Positions 26,644-35,555 are shown, counted from the first letter of the stretch. The stretch is DNA of 64,000 nt from Vibrio parahaemolyticus (GCF_900460535.1 NZ_UHIL01000001.1:2108001-2172000); one strand, 5' to 3'. Notes: generated by a model not told the origin, from the sequence alone. Numbers and translations are program-made.

Positions 26644-26764
26644 TAACGCCGCGTTAAGTGGTGAACAACGCGACCACCCGACCTAACTCATTGTTCCGTA
26701 AACACTAAAGTTGATTCAAACTAAAAATGCCAAGCGTTGTGAATCCGCCTTAAACGCTTTGTTA
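26644..26764 (-). repeat. attC site
   Basis: 121 bp; cgttaagtggtgaac left, gaatccgccttaaacg right. R'' gives the stop of the CxxC protein. Confidence 0.95.
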
Positions 26765-27076
26765 TGTTGCGAACTCATCGATATACAATTTACCTAAAAT
26801 CGATTCAACAGCAGTAATTTTACCGCCACTACCATGATAAGTTTCAGCGCGAAGATGTATTACTTGCCCACAAAGCTTGCAAACAAAGTAATTGCTTACG
26901 AAATCGCCCCAATTTTTCCCATTAGCTATTTGGGAAAAAGGCTGGCCATAAGATCCAAACCCTAAATATTTGAGATTTCCCTTGTCTGTGTTTGTTCTTA
27001 AAAGAAGTATCGATTCCGTTAACTTTTGGGGATTTCGAATCTCCCTGACTAATTCAGAACACTTTCCACAACTCAT
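26762..27076 (-). CDS. Small protein with two CxxC pairs
   Basis: 104 aa from ATG 27076, seven bases after AAGGA. N-terminal MSCGKCSEL and a later CKLCGQVIHLRAE form two CxxC pairs that could bind one zinc. The middle (KYLGFGSYGQPF, NWGDFVSNYFVC) is unrecognised. A 34-residue longer frame includes attC and is rejected. Confidence 0.7.
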   Translation of the reverse strand: MSCGKCSELVREIRNPQKLTESILLLRTNTDKGNLKYLGFGSYGQPFSQIANGKNWGDFVSNYFVCKLCGQVIHLRAETYHGSGGKITAVESILGKLYIDEFAT

Positions 27077-27106
27077 CCCAATGTCCTTTTGATAGCTATA
27101 GCAACA

Positions 27107-27228
27107 TAACGCCGCGTTAAGTGGTGAACAACGCCAACCACCAAACCTAAGCCAATGTACCTTAAACACTAAACTCAACTTGAGCTAAGATCGCCAAGCG
27201 TTGTGAATCCGCCTTAAACGCTTTGTTA
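27107..27228 (-). repeat. attC site
   Basis: 122 bp; cgttaagtggtgaac left, gaatccgccttaaacg right, middle ccttaaacactaaactc. Closes DUF2867 copy B. Confidence 0.95.
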
Positions 27229-27723
27229 TGCCTGTGCCAACGTTTTCAAAGAACTAGGGACAATGAGCTTGTGAACTGGAGCAACAAAAAACATGTACAC
27301 TTTGCCAAACATGTTATGTACATGCACCACCGTGGTTGCGTGTACTGTGATTTTATCGCCAACTACGTCCAATAAAAACGACACTCTTACATCAAGATGT
27401 TTGTCACTGTCCTCTAAGACAATTTCAGTATCACTATTGCTGTGTAACGTGAAAATACCGATTCTCTCACCAACGCTAATGTTTGCTACATTTCCCGCTG
27501 ACATAGCATCCTGAAGTCGGCCTAAGTGCTTTAAACCAAGCATTGATACGATGCGATTTCTCGTTACCATTAAGAATGAAACCCACGCTGGCGTTTGTTT
27601 CGCGATTTCAAGATAGACATCGAGTGCGGTTTGGTTATTGTTAGGGATTTTGCGTGAAAAGCTATCAGCGAAATAAGCCCCTTTGGCATAATCAAACAAC
27701 TCAGAATGTTTTGGAATTGACAT
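27226..27723 (-). CDS. DUF2867 family protein, copy B
   Basis: 165 aa, differing from copy A at only a few positions (for example Ala/Val in the TRN region and Glu/Lys early on). The cassette body is 514 bp in both, but the attC is of a different subtype. See copy A for motifs. Confidence 0.82.
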   Translation of the reverse strand: MSIPKHSELFDYAKGAYFADSFSRKIPNNNQTALDVYLEIAKQTPAWVSFLMVTRNRIVSMLGLKHLGRLQDAMSAGNVANISVGERIGIFTLHSNSDTEIVLEDSDKHLDVRVSFLLDVVGDKITVHATTVVHVHNMFGKVYMFFVAPVHKLIVPSSLKTLAQA

Positions 27724-27742
27724 GTATTTCTCCCAAAAGGCA

Positions 27743-27861
27743 TAACGCCCAATTAAGGTGTGAAGTACGCAATACCTATGCTGCTGCATGGTACTTCAAC
27801 ACAGAAACCACCGCATAACAAAAATGCCACGCGTGCTGAATCACTCTTAAATTGTTTGTTA
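27743..27861 (-). repeat. attC site
   Basis: 119 bp; arms caattaag / cttaaattg, inner agtacgc / gcgtgct. R'' gives the stop of the nucleotidyltransferase-like gene. Confidence 0.95.
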
Positions 27862-28341
27862 TGGCGCTCCACTCAACGTTAGCTCTTGTATGTCAATTTG
27901 GTCAACTTCCCTGCCCAATATCCGCTTGTACTCGACTAAACGATGAACTGGGATAACTGGCAACTCGATACCTTGATAATCTTTAATAACTGATTCTGAA
28001 AAGTAGATTTCAAGCTGGTGCCAAGAGCCATCTTGACGTGATTGTATCTTAGTATGTTCAGACAAACCGATTTCAATTTTTTGATTTTGGTAAACCAATT
28101 GGAAATACTCTAGATCCCAACCATATTCGGCATAATGAGTTAACGGTTTGGATATGTATTTTGCTACATGCGATAGCACTTTGTCTGCGTCTGAGTTTCG
28201 AATGTAAAGATCTATATCTGCGATTTCCCGACTTCCACCATGAATAGTTGCCGCTAATCCACCTACTATTTGATACTCCACAACCTCTGCATCCAAGATC
28301 TCTTTGAGCCACTGTAAGGCTACTTTAACTTTATCACTCAT
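27859..28341 (-). CDS. Nucleotidyltransferase-fold protein (AbiEii/MNT-like)
   Basis: 160 aa. The core reads YQIVGGLAATIHGGSREIAD with IDLYI following: a GG-x-A start and D-x-D pair as in AbiEii / MNT-type nucleotidyltransferases. LVEYKRILGREVDQIDI near the C-terminus is typical of that group. Such proteins often act as toxins or antitoxins, but no partner gene is in this cassette. ATG 28341 follows GGGA. Confidence 0.78.
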   Translation of the reverse strand: MSDKVKVALQWLKEILDAEVVEYQIVGGLAATIHGGSREIADIDLYIRNSDADKVLSHVAKYISKPLTHYAEYGWDLEYFQLVYQNQKIEIGLSEHTKIQSRQDGSWHQLEIYFSESVIKDYQGIELPVIPVHRLVEYKRILGREVDQIDIQELTLSGAP

Positions 28342-28374
28342 CTAGTTCCCTTAGCTGAATTTTGCCCTGCGCCA

Positions 28375-28495
28375 TAACGCCGCATTAAGGGGTGAACAAC
28401 GCCACCACCCTACCTAAACCATTGTGCCGTAACCACTAAAGCTAATTCAAACCAAAACTGCCAAGCGTTGTGAATCCCTCTTGAATGCTTTGTTA
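28375..28495 (-). repeat. attC site
   Basis: 121 bp; arms gcattaag / cttgaatgc. Closes family A copy 7. Confidence 0.95.
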
Positions 28496-28859
28496 GTTGC
28501 CAAACCTAAAGCTTTAATTTGAAGTTAATTACCGCTTTGCCAACGCTAGCTTTATGTACTTTGAAAAACTCAAATCAGGCTCAGTTTCAAAGCGCCTGTT
28601 ACTGAAACCACTTAGAACAAACAACACCGTAGAAAACGGATTAACCACACCAACAAGCGCTTTTTAGCACACAATGTATCAGAACTTACTTTCAGCAAGT
28701 AAATCGATTTCTGAAACAGAAAAGTTAACAGCCAAAGAAACCAAAGCGCGATTTTTGCAAACCCAAATGACTCAAAACCGAATTGCTAAACCTAGTCAAA
28801 AACACATGGACATTAGCCCTAAACATTCTGTTTTGGATACGTTTTTCCTCGTTGGCAAC
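28496..28859. other. Gene-less cassette, family A copy 7
   Basis: 364 bp. One of the more diverged A copies; the plus frame 28674-28862 is unique to it. Confidence 0.75.
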
Positions 28860-28982
28860 TAACGCCGCGTTAAGGGGCAGCAACGTGCTACCGCCAAACT
28901 TCAATTTACCACCGTAAACACAACTGCCAAGATTTGAGTCAAATTCGCCACGCGTTGACTGTCCCTCTTGAACGCCTTGTTA
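28860..28982 (-). repeat. attC site
   Basis: 123 bp; variant ggggcagcaacg left, gttgactgtcc right, shared with the 35033 and 35586 sites. Closes singleton E. Confidence 0.94.
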
Positions 28983-29378
28983 GCTTAATTCATGCAAGCC
29001 ATTGTATACCAAAAAACTGACCTACTACGCTATCAAGTATGAACTTGAGACAGACAACTGAGCCGAATTTACAGGTTTGAGCTTTGAATTACCTTGAACT
29101 AAACCAAAACTGCCGAGCGTGGAGACTCACGGAACTTCACACACAAAAGCTGACATTTGAATTGCTGATTTCACACGAGGACTTTGTCACTTACACCTAA
29201 CGAGGCGATACTTGAATTTGACCCGCCTTGATATCAAACCGATAACCGATAACCGATAACCGATATAGCTTAGTTAGGAACAAAACGAGTATAAGATAAA
29301 ACATTGCCAGAGCACGATATTTCGATTTAGTTCGGCACTAAACATTTGCTATAAAATACTGATTTTTAGAGAGTAAGC
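28983..29378. other. Singleton gene-less cassette E with heptamer repeats
   Basis: 396 bp with no ORF above 60 codons that has a ribosome site. Contains four tandem copies of aaccgat (29237-29264). Confidence 0.65.
29237..29264. repeat. Tandem heptamer aaccgat x4
   Basis: Four perfect units in a gene-less cassette; function unknown. Confidence 0.9.
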
Positions 29379-29497
29379 TAACGCCCTGTTAAGGGGTGAG
29401 CAACGCAATACCGAAGCCGCCGCTACCACCTTAATCACTTAAACCAACGCATAATGAAAATGCCACGCGTTGCGAATCCCTCTTGAACAGTTTGTTA
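29379..29497 (-). repeat. attC site
   Basis: 119 bp; arms ctgttaag / cttgaacag. Closes the cold-shock/Excalibur cassette. Confidence 0.95.
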
Positions 29498-29505
29498 TGC
29501 CGATA

Positions 29506-29973
29506 CTACCAGTTGCCGCAAAACTGGCTTTCACACGGTATACCATCGTTGTCACCGTCTATTTTGACATTAGGACAGTTTGATAGATAAAACTTAGCTT
29601 CGTTGCACGATACCATCTCACTACAGTAAGTTTTACCTTGGCAACTAAAACCCGTGTTTTCATATTCTGGATTTAATGTCGGCTCTATACCGAATAGATA
29701 GAATCCCGCACCAACAATGCAAATAAACACTGCGGACAATAACATTGAAAATGGATTGACTTTGTTGGGCTCTACACCGAGCAACTGTGCCGTCGATGCA
29801 CTTAATTTTGGAGCATTGTTTACCAATTGAAACTCGACTTGGTCACCTATTTGTGGACGTCGATAACCCTTTTTGAACTTGGAGACATGAACAAAGATAT
29901 CTCCATCAAGTTCTTCGGAATTTATGAACCCAAAACCTCTGTCATCAACCCAGCGAACAACTATTCCTTTCAT
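29506..29973 (-). CDS. Cold-shock domain, TM and Excalibur domain fusion
   Basis: 155 aa with three parts. Residues 1-60 are a cold-shock-like OB fold (KGIVVRWVDDRGFGFI with FVHVSKF as the RNP-type motifs). A membrane segment lies at about 74-94. Residues 108-155 are an Excalibur calcium-binding domain with four Cys and DGDNDGIPCES. Predicted topology puts the nucleic-acid-binding part inside and the calcium-binding part outside. ATG 29973 follows GGGGAG. A 90-bp leader contains a segment shared with the ASCH cassette. Confidence 0.85.
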   Translation of the reverse strand: MKGIVVRWVDDRGFGFINSEELDGDIFVHVSKFKKGYRRPQIGDQVEFQLVNNAPKLSASTAQLLGVEPNKVNPFSMLLSAVFICIVGAGFYLFGIEPTLNPEYENTGFSCQGKTYCSEMVSCNEAKFYLSNCPNVKIDGDNDGIPCESQFCGNW

Positions 29974-30032
29974 AATCTCCCCTACTTTCCATATATCACT
30001 TTTAGATAGACCCTAGCTCTAACTTAATAAAG

Positions 30033-30056
30033 TGTCTACTAAACATGGGGGACTCG
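30033..30056 (-). promoter_or_regulatory. Shared leader segment, copy 1
   Basis: 24 bases starting tgtctactaaac; 22 are the same as at 35556-35579, again at the 5' end of a cassette next to the R' box. Role unknown. Confidence 0.5.
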
Positions 30057-30063
30057 AGAGGCA

Positions 30064-30183
30064 TAACGCCTTGTTAAGGTGTGAGGCACGCAATACCGAA
30101 GCCTCCGCATTCCACCTTAACCACTAAAACTAACGCATAGTAAAAATGCCACGCGTGCCGAATCACTCTTGAACAATTTGTTA
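30064..30183 (-). repeat. attC site
   Basis: 120 bp; arms cttgttaag / cttgaacaa, inner ggcacgc / gcgtgcc. Closes the 140-aa cassette. Confidence 0.95.
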
Positions 30184-30190
30184 GAAGCCA

Positions 30191-30613
30191 TCACTTCGCA
30201 GTATCTAGCATTGAAAAAACACTTGTTTTCAGTTCCGCAGTGCTCAAATACGTATTTTTTTGGGGCTCAAAAGTCGTAGCACTATAGCCCTCGGATAATA
30301 GATACGCTGTTGAAAGAGCTGATGTCATTTCAGAGAAATCACCTCCCCACCTCAGAGTAACTAACACCGGTTGTTGATATTGCTGTGCGTCAAAAGAAGA
30401 CAATTTGATTGAGGCTGTGTCATATGCAGATGTATGAATTTCCAAACCTGACTTTCTACCCGCCACTTTGGCTGGCAGATACCCCTTAATATCTCGAAGC
30501 TCGATACCAGCTTCATAAACTATCGGAATCGATACCTTCTCTGCCAGTTCATTCATTTGAGAAGTGTTTGGCAAAGTTTCTAATGCCAAAACTACAAATA
30601 ATTCCATTGCCAT
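30191..30613 (-). CDS. Hypothetical soluble protein
   Basis: 140 aa, no signal or membrane segment, mixed alpha/beta, not recognised. Landmarks are RDIKGYLPAKVAGRKSGLEI and VLVTLRWGGDFSEMTSAL. The first ATG (30613) follows AGGT; a second in-frame ATG two codons on is possible. Confidence 0.68.
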   Translation of the reverse strand: MAMELFVVLALETLPNTSQMNELAEKVSIPIVYEAGIELRDIKGYLPAKVAGRKSGLEIHTSAYDTASIKLSSFDAQQYQQPVLVTLRWGGDFSEMTSALSTAYLLSEGYSATTFEPQKNTYLSTAELKTSVFSMLDTAK

Positions 30614-30641
30614 TTTAAGTTACCTAAGTTTGAGTGGCTTC

Positions 30642-30761
30642 TAACGCCCTGCTAAGGGGTGAGCAACGCAATACAAAAGTCGCCGTAAACCACCTTAATC
30701 ACTAAAGTCAACGCATAGCAAAAATGCCACGCGTTGCGAATCCCTCTTGAGCAGTTTGTTA
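30642..30761 (-). repeat. attC site
   Basis: 120 bp; arms ctgctaag / cttgagcag. Closes the TonB-like lipoprotein cassette. Confidence 0.95.
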
Positions 30762-30765
30762 TGTG

Positions 30766-31101
30766 TCAAATTTTAAACTCGAACTTAGCTTTTTTAGGGC
30801 CAGTTTCCCCTTTTTCGGAAGGCGCATACTTCCGTTTTGATAATATTCGCACTGCTTCAGCATCGAACACTCCTTTAGGCACAGAATCAGTAACCATTAT
30901 GTCAATCACATCACCCTGACTACTAATATTAAACGTGAGTACAACAGTACCGACTAATTTGTTTTTCCTTGAACCTTTATGATTCCTAGGCGATACACTG
31001 TCCCGAGCTTTGTGTTCTTGATAGTTTGGGGAACTAGCACTTTCAATTAAACCAGCGCAACCAGACAATAATGTCGCTATAAATACTATTAAAATCTTCA
31101 T
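30766..31101 (-). CDS. Lipoprotein with TonB C-terminal-like domain
   Basis: 111 aa. Signal peptide with lipobox LLSGC (Cys at about residue 14) predicts a lipid-anchored protein. The mature part has GTVVLTFNISSQGDVIDIMV, DAEAVRILSKRKYAP and KAKFEFKI, the pattern of the TonB C-terminal energy-transducer fold, but without the TonB membrane helix and Pro-rich spacer. Start ATG 31101 has a weak AAGA site; an 18-residue longer frame reads through attC. Confidence 0.78.
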   Translation of the reverse strand: MKILIVFIATLLSGCAGLIESASSPNYQEHKARDSVSPRNHKGSRKNKLVGTVVLTFNISSQGDVIDIMVTDSVPKGVFDAEAVRILSKRKYAPSEKGETGPKKAKFEFKI

Positions 31102-31119
31102 ACTTAATCTTTGACAACA

Positions 31120-31242
31120 TAACGCGCAGTTAAGGTGTGAGAGACGCACATGCACCCTAACCTAAAATAAACTCTGATAAATCCGTGCCTATTTGGGCAC
31201 TAAAACCCCAATGCGTTTCGAATCGCCTTGAACGTCTTGTTA
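31120..31242 (-). repeat. attC site of D cassette
   Basis: 123 bp, as at 9672. Confidence 0.95.
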
Positions 31243-31532
31243 TTCCGCAACTAAAGTCGGCTATGTTTACGCCTAATCTTTTGATATGACGAGAAATTTT
31301 CGGTATGCAGGCAAAAATCGAAGCCGAAGTATTTGGCAGCTCACTACCTTAAATCGCTTTAGCGTCACTCTTTAATTGCTGCGCCATATTAAGGTGCGCT
31401 TAAAGCGCTTTAAGGCTAGCATGGAAATGACCAATATTCGCCCTTTTCGCCGCTTTTCCACCCTATTGCCCCGCCACTTTCACTCTTAGGCTACAACCAC
31501 GTACATTCAGCCTGAGAGATCCGTTGCGGAAA
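31243..31532. other. D cassette body, copy 3
   Basis: 22-codon plus-strand ORF at 31421-31489 with one A-to-G change that is synonymous (Leu TTA to TTG). After the stop it has acaaccac where copies 1 and 2 have acaatcac. Confidence 0.8.
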
Positions 31533-31652
31533 TAACGCCCAGTTAAGGGGTGAAGCACGCAATGACCAAGCCGCCGCATAGCACTTCAACACCGAAATCA
31601 AACGCACACCAAAAATGCCACGCGTGCTGAATCCCTCTTGAACTGTTTGTTA
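31533..31652 (-). repeat. attC site
   Basis: 120 bp; arms cagttaag / cttgaactg, inner agcacgc / gcgtgct. R'' gives the GNAT stop. Confidence 0.95.
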
Positions 31653-32123
31653 GGCGACTTTTCGCTGCATTACATGTTGAGGACCAACCGGACCACCAAG
31701 GTACAACTCCCCTGTATCCTCAAAACCACATTTACAGTAGCAGTTATACGCTACTTTATTACGGCAATTTACCGTTAATTGAAGAACTTGAAAATCTGGA
31801 TAATTGTTAACGACATAAGAAGGCAACAAGTTAATTGCTTTAGTCGCTACACCCTGACCTTGAAAACGCTGGTCGACTAGAAGCGCTCGAACACCTAAAG
31901 CTTTGGAGTTGCTGAAACCATAAGTTTCTGTATATGACAAATCAAGAAGGAAAAAACCAGCAACTTCGCCGTTATTAATAATCAAATGAGGATGCTCATA
32001 TTCCTTTAACGATGAAACAACTTCATTAATGTTACCCACCGTAAATTCACTCTGTTCAGGTTTAACACTGAGCAAGTTAGCTTCATATTCCCTTTTAACA
32101 TTATATTGTTCTATTGAGATCAT
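31650..32123 (-). CDS. GNAT family N-acetyltransferase
   Basis: 157 aa. LGVRALLVDQRFQGQGVATK is strand beta4 plus the acetyl-CoA loop, and NKVAYNCYCKCGFEDTGEL the C-terminal signature. ATG 32123 lies close behind GGGAA. Substrate unknown; resembles spermidine/RimI-like small acetyltransferases. Confidence 0.87.
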   Translation of the reverse strand: MISIEQYNVKREYEANLLSVKPEQSEFTVGNINEVVSSLKEYEHPHLIINNGEVAGFFLLDLSYTETYGFSNSKALGVRALLVDQRFQGQGVATKAINLLPSYVVNNYPDFQVLQLTVNCRNKVAYNCYCKCGFEDTGELYLGGPVGPQHVMQRKVA

Positions 32124-32149
32124 TTGTTCCCTCGATCTTTAATGACGCC

Positions 32150-32269
32150 TAACGCCCTGTTAAGGGGTGAGCAACGCAATACCGAAGCTGCCGCATACCA
32201 CCTTAATCACTTAAGCCAACGCAAAGTAAAAATGCCACGCGTTGCGAATCCCTCTTGAACAGTTTGTTA
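32150..32269 (-). repeat. attC site
   Basis: 120 bp; arms ctgttaag / cttgaacag. Closes the DUF6979-like cassette. Confidence 0.95.
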
Positions 32270-32274
32270 TGTGC

Positions 32275-32652
32275 TTATTCCAGCAGCCCTCGAGACCACA
32301 GTGCCACAACAACATCCATTTGGCTATTATGTACTTTAGACTCAGATCCACATGACTGAACCCAGAGTTTTTTGATGTCATTTTGCATGCCTGGATTTTC
32401 GTTTAACAGCCTTACTGCCTCTAAAGCATACTGTTTATTTAAAACTGATTTTGTATAACTTCCTTTGGACACACCAACGACAAAGCCACTTTCAGCTAAA
32501 CCTAGAAAAGCGTTTTTGGGACAACTTTTTTTGATAGAAGCGACATTATTCTTGAACTCTTTTTCTGCAGCTGTATTCCAAGCTTCAACTGGACAGACTC
32601 CAGTTTGAGCTATGTGAGTAGCTTCTATAGCAACATCACCATATCTGTTCAT
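32275..32652 (-). CDS. DUF6979-like protein
   Basis: 125 aa, helical and soluble. It has the pattern I recall for DUF6979: MNRYGDVAIEATHI, PVEAWNTAAEKEF, CPKNAFLGLAESG, NKQYALEAVRLL and HNSQMDVVVALWSRGL. ATG 32652 follows AGGAGG. Function unknown. Confidence 0.78.
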   Translation of the reverse strand: MNRYGDVAIEATHIAQTGVCPVEAWNTAAEKEFKNNVASIKKSCPKNAFLGLAESGFVVGVSKGSYTKSVLNKQYALEAVRLLNENPGMQNDIKKLWVQSCGSESKVHNSQMDVVVALWSRGLLE

Positions 32653-32667
32653 TTAACCTCCTGCACA

Positions 32668-32788
32668 TAACGCCCTGCTAAGGGGTGAGCAACGCAATAC
32701 AAAAAGCCGCCGCAAACCACCTTAATCACTAAAATCAATGCATAGTAAAAATGCCACGCGTTGCGAATCCCTCTTGAGCAGTTTGTTA
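32668..32788 (-). repeat. attC site
   Basis: 121 bp; arms ctgctaag / cttgagcag. Closes family C copy 2. Confidence 0.95.
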
Positions 32789-33279
32789 GTTTGCAAACCC
32801 AAAGCGTTGATTTTACGTTATTTTAAACTTTGCAAACAACAAGCATTATGTGCTTTGATGCACTTAAGTCAGGCTTAGTCTCAAAGCAGCTAGTCAATGA
32901 AACCACTTGGAACAAACAACGCCGCAGAAAACGAACTCACAACACCAAAAAGCGCTTTTGGAAAACCAATCTCACAATGCGGACTTTCAACAAAGTCACT
33001 GAAACCACGTGGAACTTGCCACACCAAAGAAAGCGTCATTTCAGCGAGTAGATCGGCTTTTATACCAACAAGCTCAACGAGCAGAGTTTCAGCAAAAAAG
33101 TTCAACTCAGTTAACCCAAAAGTCTCCGCACCAAAGAACAAATCAACCGTTGAAACGATACCAATTTTGAGTTTACACCACGCAAGTTAACACTGAAATT
33201 GAATGCCGATAAGACAATTTCGACTTTAAGCTTTTACCACTAGATCTTGCGATATAGGCGCGTTTTTCCTCTTGCAAAC
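32789..33279. other. Gene-less cassette, family C copy 2
   Basis: 491 bp. Same order as the 20574 copy, without its local cttgcagcgagtaaa duplication. Competing frames on both strands (32890-33141 minus, 32897-33190 plus) argue against a real gene. Confidence 0.72.
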
Positions 33280-33399
33280 TAACGCCCTGTTAAGGTGTGA
33301 GCAACGCAATACCGATGCTACCGCATACCACCTTAAACACTTAAACCAACGTATAGCAAAAATGCCACGCGTTGCGAATCACTCTTAAACAGTTTGTTA
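33280..33399 (-). repeat. attC site
   Basis: 120 bp; arms ctgttaag / cttaaacag. Closes the SH3-domain cassette. Confidence 0.95.
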
Positions 33400-33408
33400 T
33401 AAGCAATT

Positions 33409-33816
33409 TTAACTCATTCGTTTGAGGTACTTTTTACTAACCCAATAAAAAGACGACTTGTAGCGAATCATTGCCCAATCACTAACAAATGAATGTACAT
33501 ACACCCTTTGACCTTTACTTAAAGTACCTACGACCTCTTTTGAACTAAATGGGTTATCACGGACATTTAGTTTAGTAGCAGTAACTTCGTAATCACCTGC
33601 ACTCAATTTATTTTGCGATTTATATTTAGGTGACTTTGCACTAGTCGCGGATTTAGATGGCGAGTAACTCTTCGAGGAGTACGTCCCAATGCGACAAGTT
33701 TTCTTCCATGATATACATGAATTCCCGCATGGTTGCCCTTTTTTACAGATCTTAGCTTGCACATTGAATCCAACAGTCAAACCAAGAAACAAAACTAAAA
33801 GAATCTTATATTTCAC
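33409..33816 (-). CDS. Secreted bacterial SH3-domain protein
   Basis: 135 aa. Signal peptide of 21 residues (cleavage near VQA-K). The mature N-terminus has a Cys motif CKKGQPCGNSCISWKKTC, then a Ser/Lys-rich linker, then an SH3b domain (about 72-132: TATKLNVRDNPFSSKEVVG, GQRVYV, DWAMIRY, YWVSKKYL). Likely periplasmic; SH3b domains often bind cell-wall peptides. Start is GTG 33816 with a weak GAGA. Confidence 0.83.
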   Translation of the reverse strand: MKYKILLVLFLGLTVGFNVQAKICKKGQPCGNSCISWKKTCRIGTYSSKSYSPSKSATSAKSPKYKSQNKLSAGDYEVTATKLNVRDNPFSSKEVVGTLSKGQRVYVHSFVSDWAMIRYKSSFYWVSKKYLKRMS

Positions 33817-33839
33817 TCTCGTAATCTCATAATTGCTTA

Positions 33840-33959
33840 TAACGCCTTGTTAAGGGGTGAGCAACGCAATACCGATGCCGCCGCATAACACCTTAATCAC
33901 TAAAATCAACGCATAGTGAAAATGCCACGCGTTGCGAATCCCTCTTGAACAATTTGTTA
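33840..33959 (-). repeat. attC site
   Basis: 120 bp; arms cttgttaag / cttgaacaa but inner gcaacgc / gcgttgc, a mixed subtype. Closes the 126-aa secreted protein cassette. Confidence 0.95.
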
Positions 33960-33964
33960 GCAGT

Positions 33965-34345
33965 TTAGTCGCAGCGCCCCTTGATGTTACCTACGAACAT
34001 GTTTGCCCCATTAAAACTTCCAAAACCATTGATGGACTTTGTATATACAGCCTTTCCTGAATCTGGATACACAGCCCAAGTTTCTATCGTAGATTCGCCA
34101 CTATTACCAACATCAGCGCAGATTAATGTAGCCGCGCCCGCTTGAAAACAACTCATGTCATTTGGAGAAACGCTACTTTCATCACCTTTAAACTCAACAA
34201 TGAATTTTTGTGATGAAATGCCATCTTTACCTATTTCGAAACTTTCAATTTGACGTGTAGAAAAGCCTTTTAGGTCGCCTACAACATAGCAACTAGCTTG
34301 ACTAGTAAATGATATTAACGAAAAAACAAAAATGAGATACTTCAT
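33965..34345 (-). CDS. Secreted hypothetical protein
   Basis: 126 aa with a signal peptide (cleavage likely after SQA, residue 17). The mature part has four Cys (SCY, MSCF, ICAD, GRC-D end), suggesting two disulfides, and Gly-rich C-terminal GFGSFNGANMFVGN. ATG 34345 follows GGAGA. Not recognised. Confidence 0.7.
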   Translation of the reverse strand: MKYLIFVFSLISFTSQASCYVVGDLKGFSTRQIESFEIGKDGISSQKFIVEFKGDESSVSPNDMSCFQAGAATLICADVGNSGESTIETWAVYPDSGKAVYTKSINGFGSFNGANMFVGNIKGRCD

Positions 34346-34361
34346 AACTTCTCCAAACTGC

Positions 34362-34482
34362 TAACGCTGCGTTAAGGGGTGAATGCCGCTTAAACCAACT
34401 TTCAGCACACCTCTTTCACCACCAAAACTCGCCGCATACCAAAAATGCCACGCGGCATGAATCCCTCTTGAACGCCTTGTTA
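34362..34482 (-). repeat. attC site
   Basis: 121 bp; taacgctg at R', inner atgccgc / gcggcat. Same subtype as 44924. Confidence 0.94.
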
Positions 34483-34502
34483 TGTGAATTTTTCCAGCGC
34501 GC

Positions 34503-35015
34503 TCAATACACACAACCATTAAACTCAATGATTTTATTGCTTAGAGCGTGACCAACATTGTAAGTCTTAACCATGCCTCCACGGTAGACAAACTCGTTCC
34601 AATTTTTCTGCTGTATATCGTAGTAATGAATAGGACAAACTAACTCTGAATACCCTGAACTTCGATATACATCTGGCTCATAAGCGAAGAGAAAAGAATG
34701 AGTTACACCAAAAGACATCAAGTATTTATCCAGTTCTTTTACGATAACCTTGGCTAAACCCAGACCACGCTTATTTGCTGCAACTGCTATACCGCCAACT
34801 ATGCCCGCTTTGAAGTTGATGGAGCCCTGTGACATTAACCGGCTATAAGCAAAGCCGGTAGCAACAATCTGACTGTCGCCTTCAATTAGAACTGCACAAA
34901 CGAATTCTTGGTTAAAATTGACTGTAGAATCTTGACCAAAAACTGAGTTTAGATGTGCATTAAGTGACGCTTCATACGCCTCAATTTCACCACTTTTGAC
35001 GACTGATATTTTCAA
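34503..35015 (-). CDS. GNAT family N-acetyltransferase
   Basis: 170 aa from TTG 35015, six bases after GGAG. The ATG four codons earlier contains that GGAG in its own codons and so is less likely. GGIAVAANKRGLGLAKVIV is strand beta4 plus the acetyl-CoA loop; FAYEPDVYRSSGY follows. Resembles AAC(2')-like or Eis-like folds only distantly; substrate unknown. Confidence 0.83.
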   Translation of the reverse strand: MKISVVKSGEIEAYEASLNAHLNSVFGQDSTVNFNQEFVCAVLIEGDSQIVATGFAYSRLMSQGSINFKAGIVGGIAVAANKRGLGLAKVIVKELDKYLMSFGVTHSFLFAYEPDVYRSSGYSELVCPIHYYDIQQKNWNEFVYRGGMVKTYNVGHALSNKIIEFNGCVY

Positions 35016-35032
35016 GATGAGCTCCATTCACA

Positions 35033-35155
35033 TAACGCCGCGTTAAGGGGCAGCAACGCGCCACCACCAAACTTCAATTTACCACCGTAAACACAAATGC
35101 CAAGAGTTAAGCCAAAGTCGCCACGCGTTGACTGTCCCTCTTGAACGCCTTGTTA
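35033..35155 (-). repeat. attC site
   Basis: 123 bp; ggggcagcaacgc left, gcgttgactgtcc right. R'' gives the ASCH gene stop. Confidence 0.94.
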
Positions 35156-35539
35156 TGTTTCTGACGCAAGGTGGACTAAGTCACTTTCTGCTTTTGTTAA
35201 CTCATAGAAACCGCGCTTGGCTGTTGCAGGGATAGGGCGATTGAGTTCTCTGACATTAGTGATTTCCCAAGCTAACCAACCCTCTTCAAACTCGGATTCA
35301 TCACACCCTGAATTTTCACAATCAGAACGCTCCCAAGCTCTGCAACCGACAATATCAATGATTGCAACTACAATTCCATTTGGATCTTCTTGCCCGTTAG
35401 CTGTAAGTCGTACGTCATTTTGAACCAGTGCAATATCCTGCATTGGTAACTTTTCAGGACTCCATGACCTAATTTCAAGAGACTTAGTGCCTTTGGCAAT
35501 CAAGCTGCCCCAAGGCTGAACCACAGAGAGTGCTTTCAA
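35153..35539 (-). CDS. ASCH-domain protein
   Basis: 128 aa. ALSVVQPWGSLIAKGTKSLE followed by IRSW is the signature of the ASCH fold (PUA-like, RNA or modified-nucleoside binding), then IALVQND, GIVVAIIDIVGC and EGWLAWEITNV. Start is TTG 35539, four bases after AAGGAGG; no ATG is close. The leader holds the segment shared with the cold-shock cassette. Confidence 0.83.
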   Translation of the reverse strand: MKALSVVQPWGSLIAKGTKSLEIRSWSPEKLPMQDIALVQNDVRLTANGQEDPNGIVVAIIDIVGCRAWERSDCENSGCDESEFEEGWLAWEITNVRELNRPIPATAKRGFYELTKAESDLVHLASET

Positions 35540-35555
35540 ATTTCCTCCTTGAAAC

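Noticed and set aside
32897..33190. Plus-strand 97-codon ORF in a family C cassette
   Set aside because: The frame is shifted or broken in the other C copies and no ribosome site is present.
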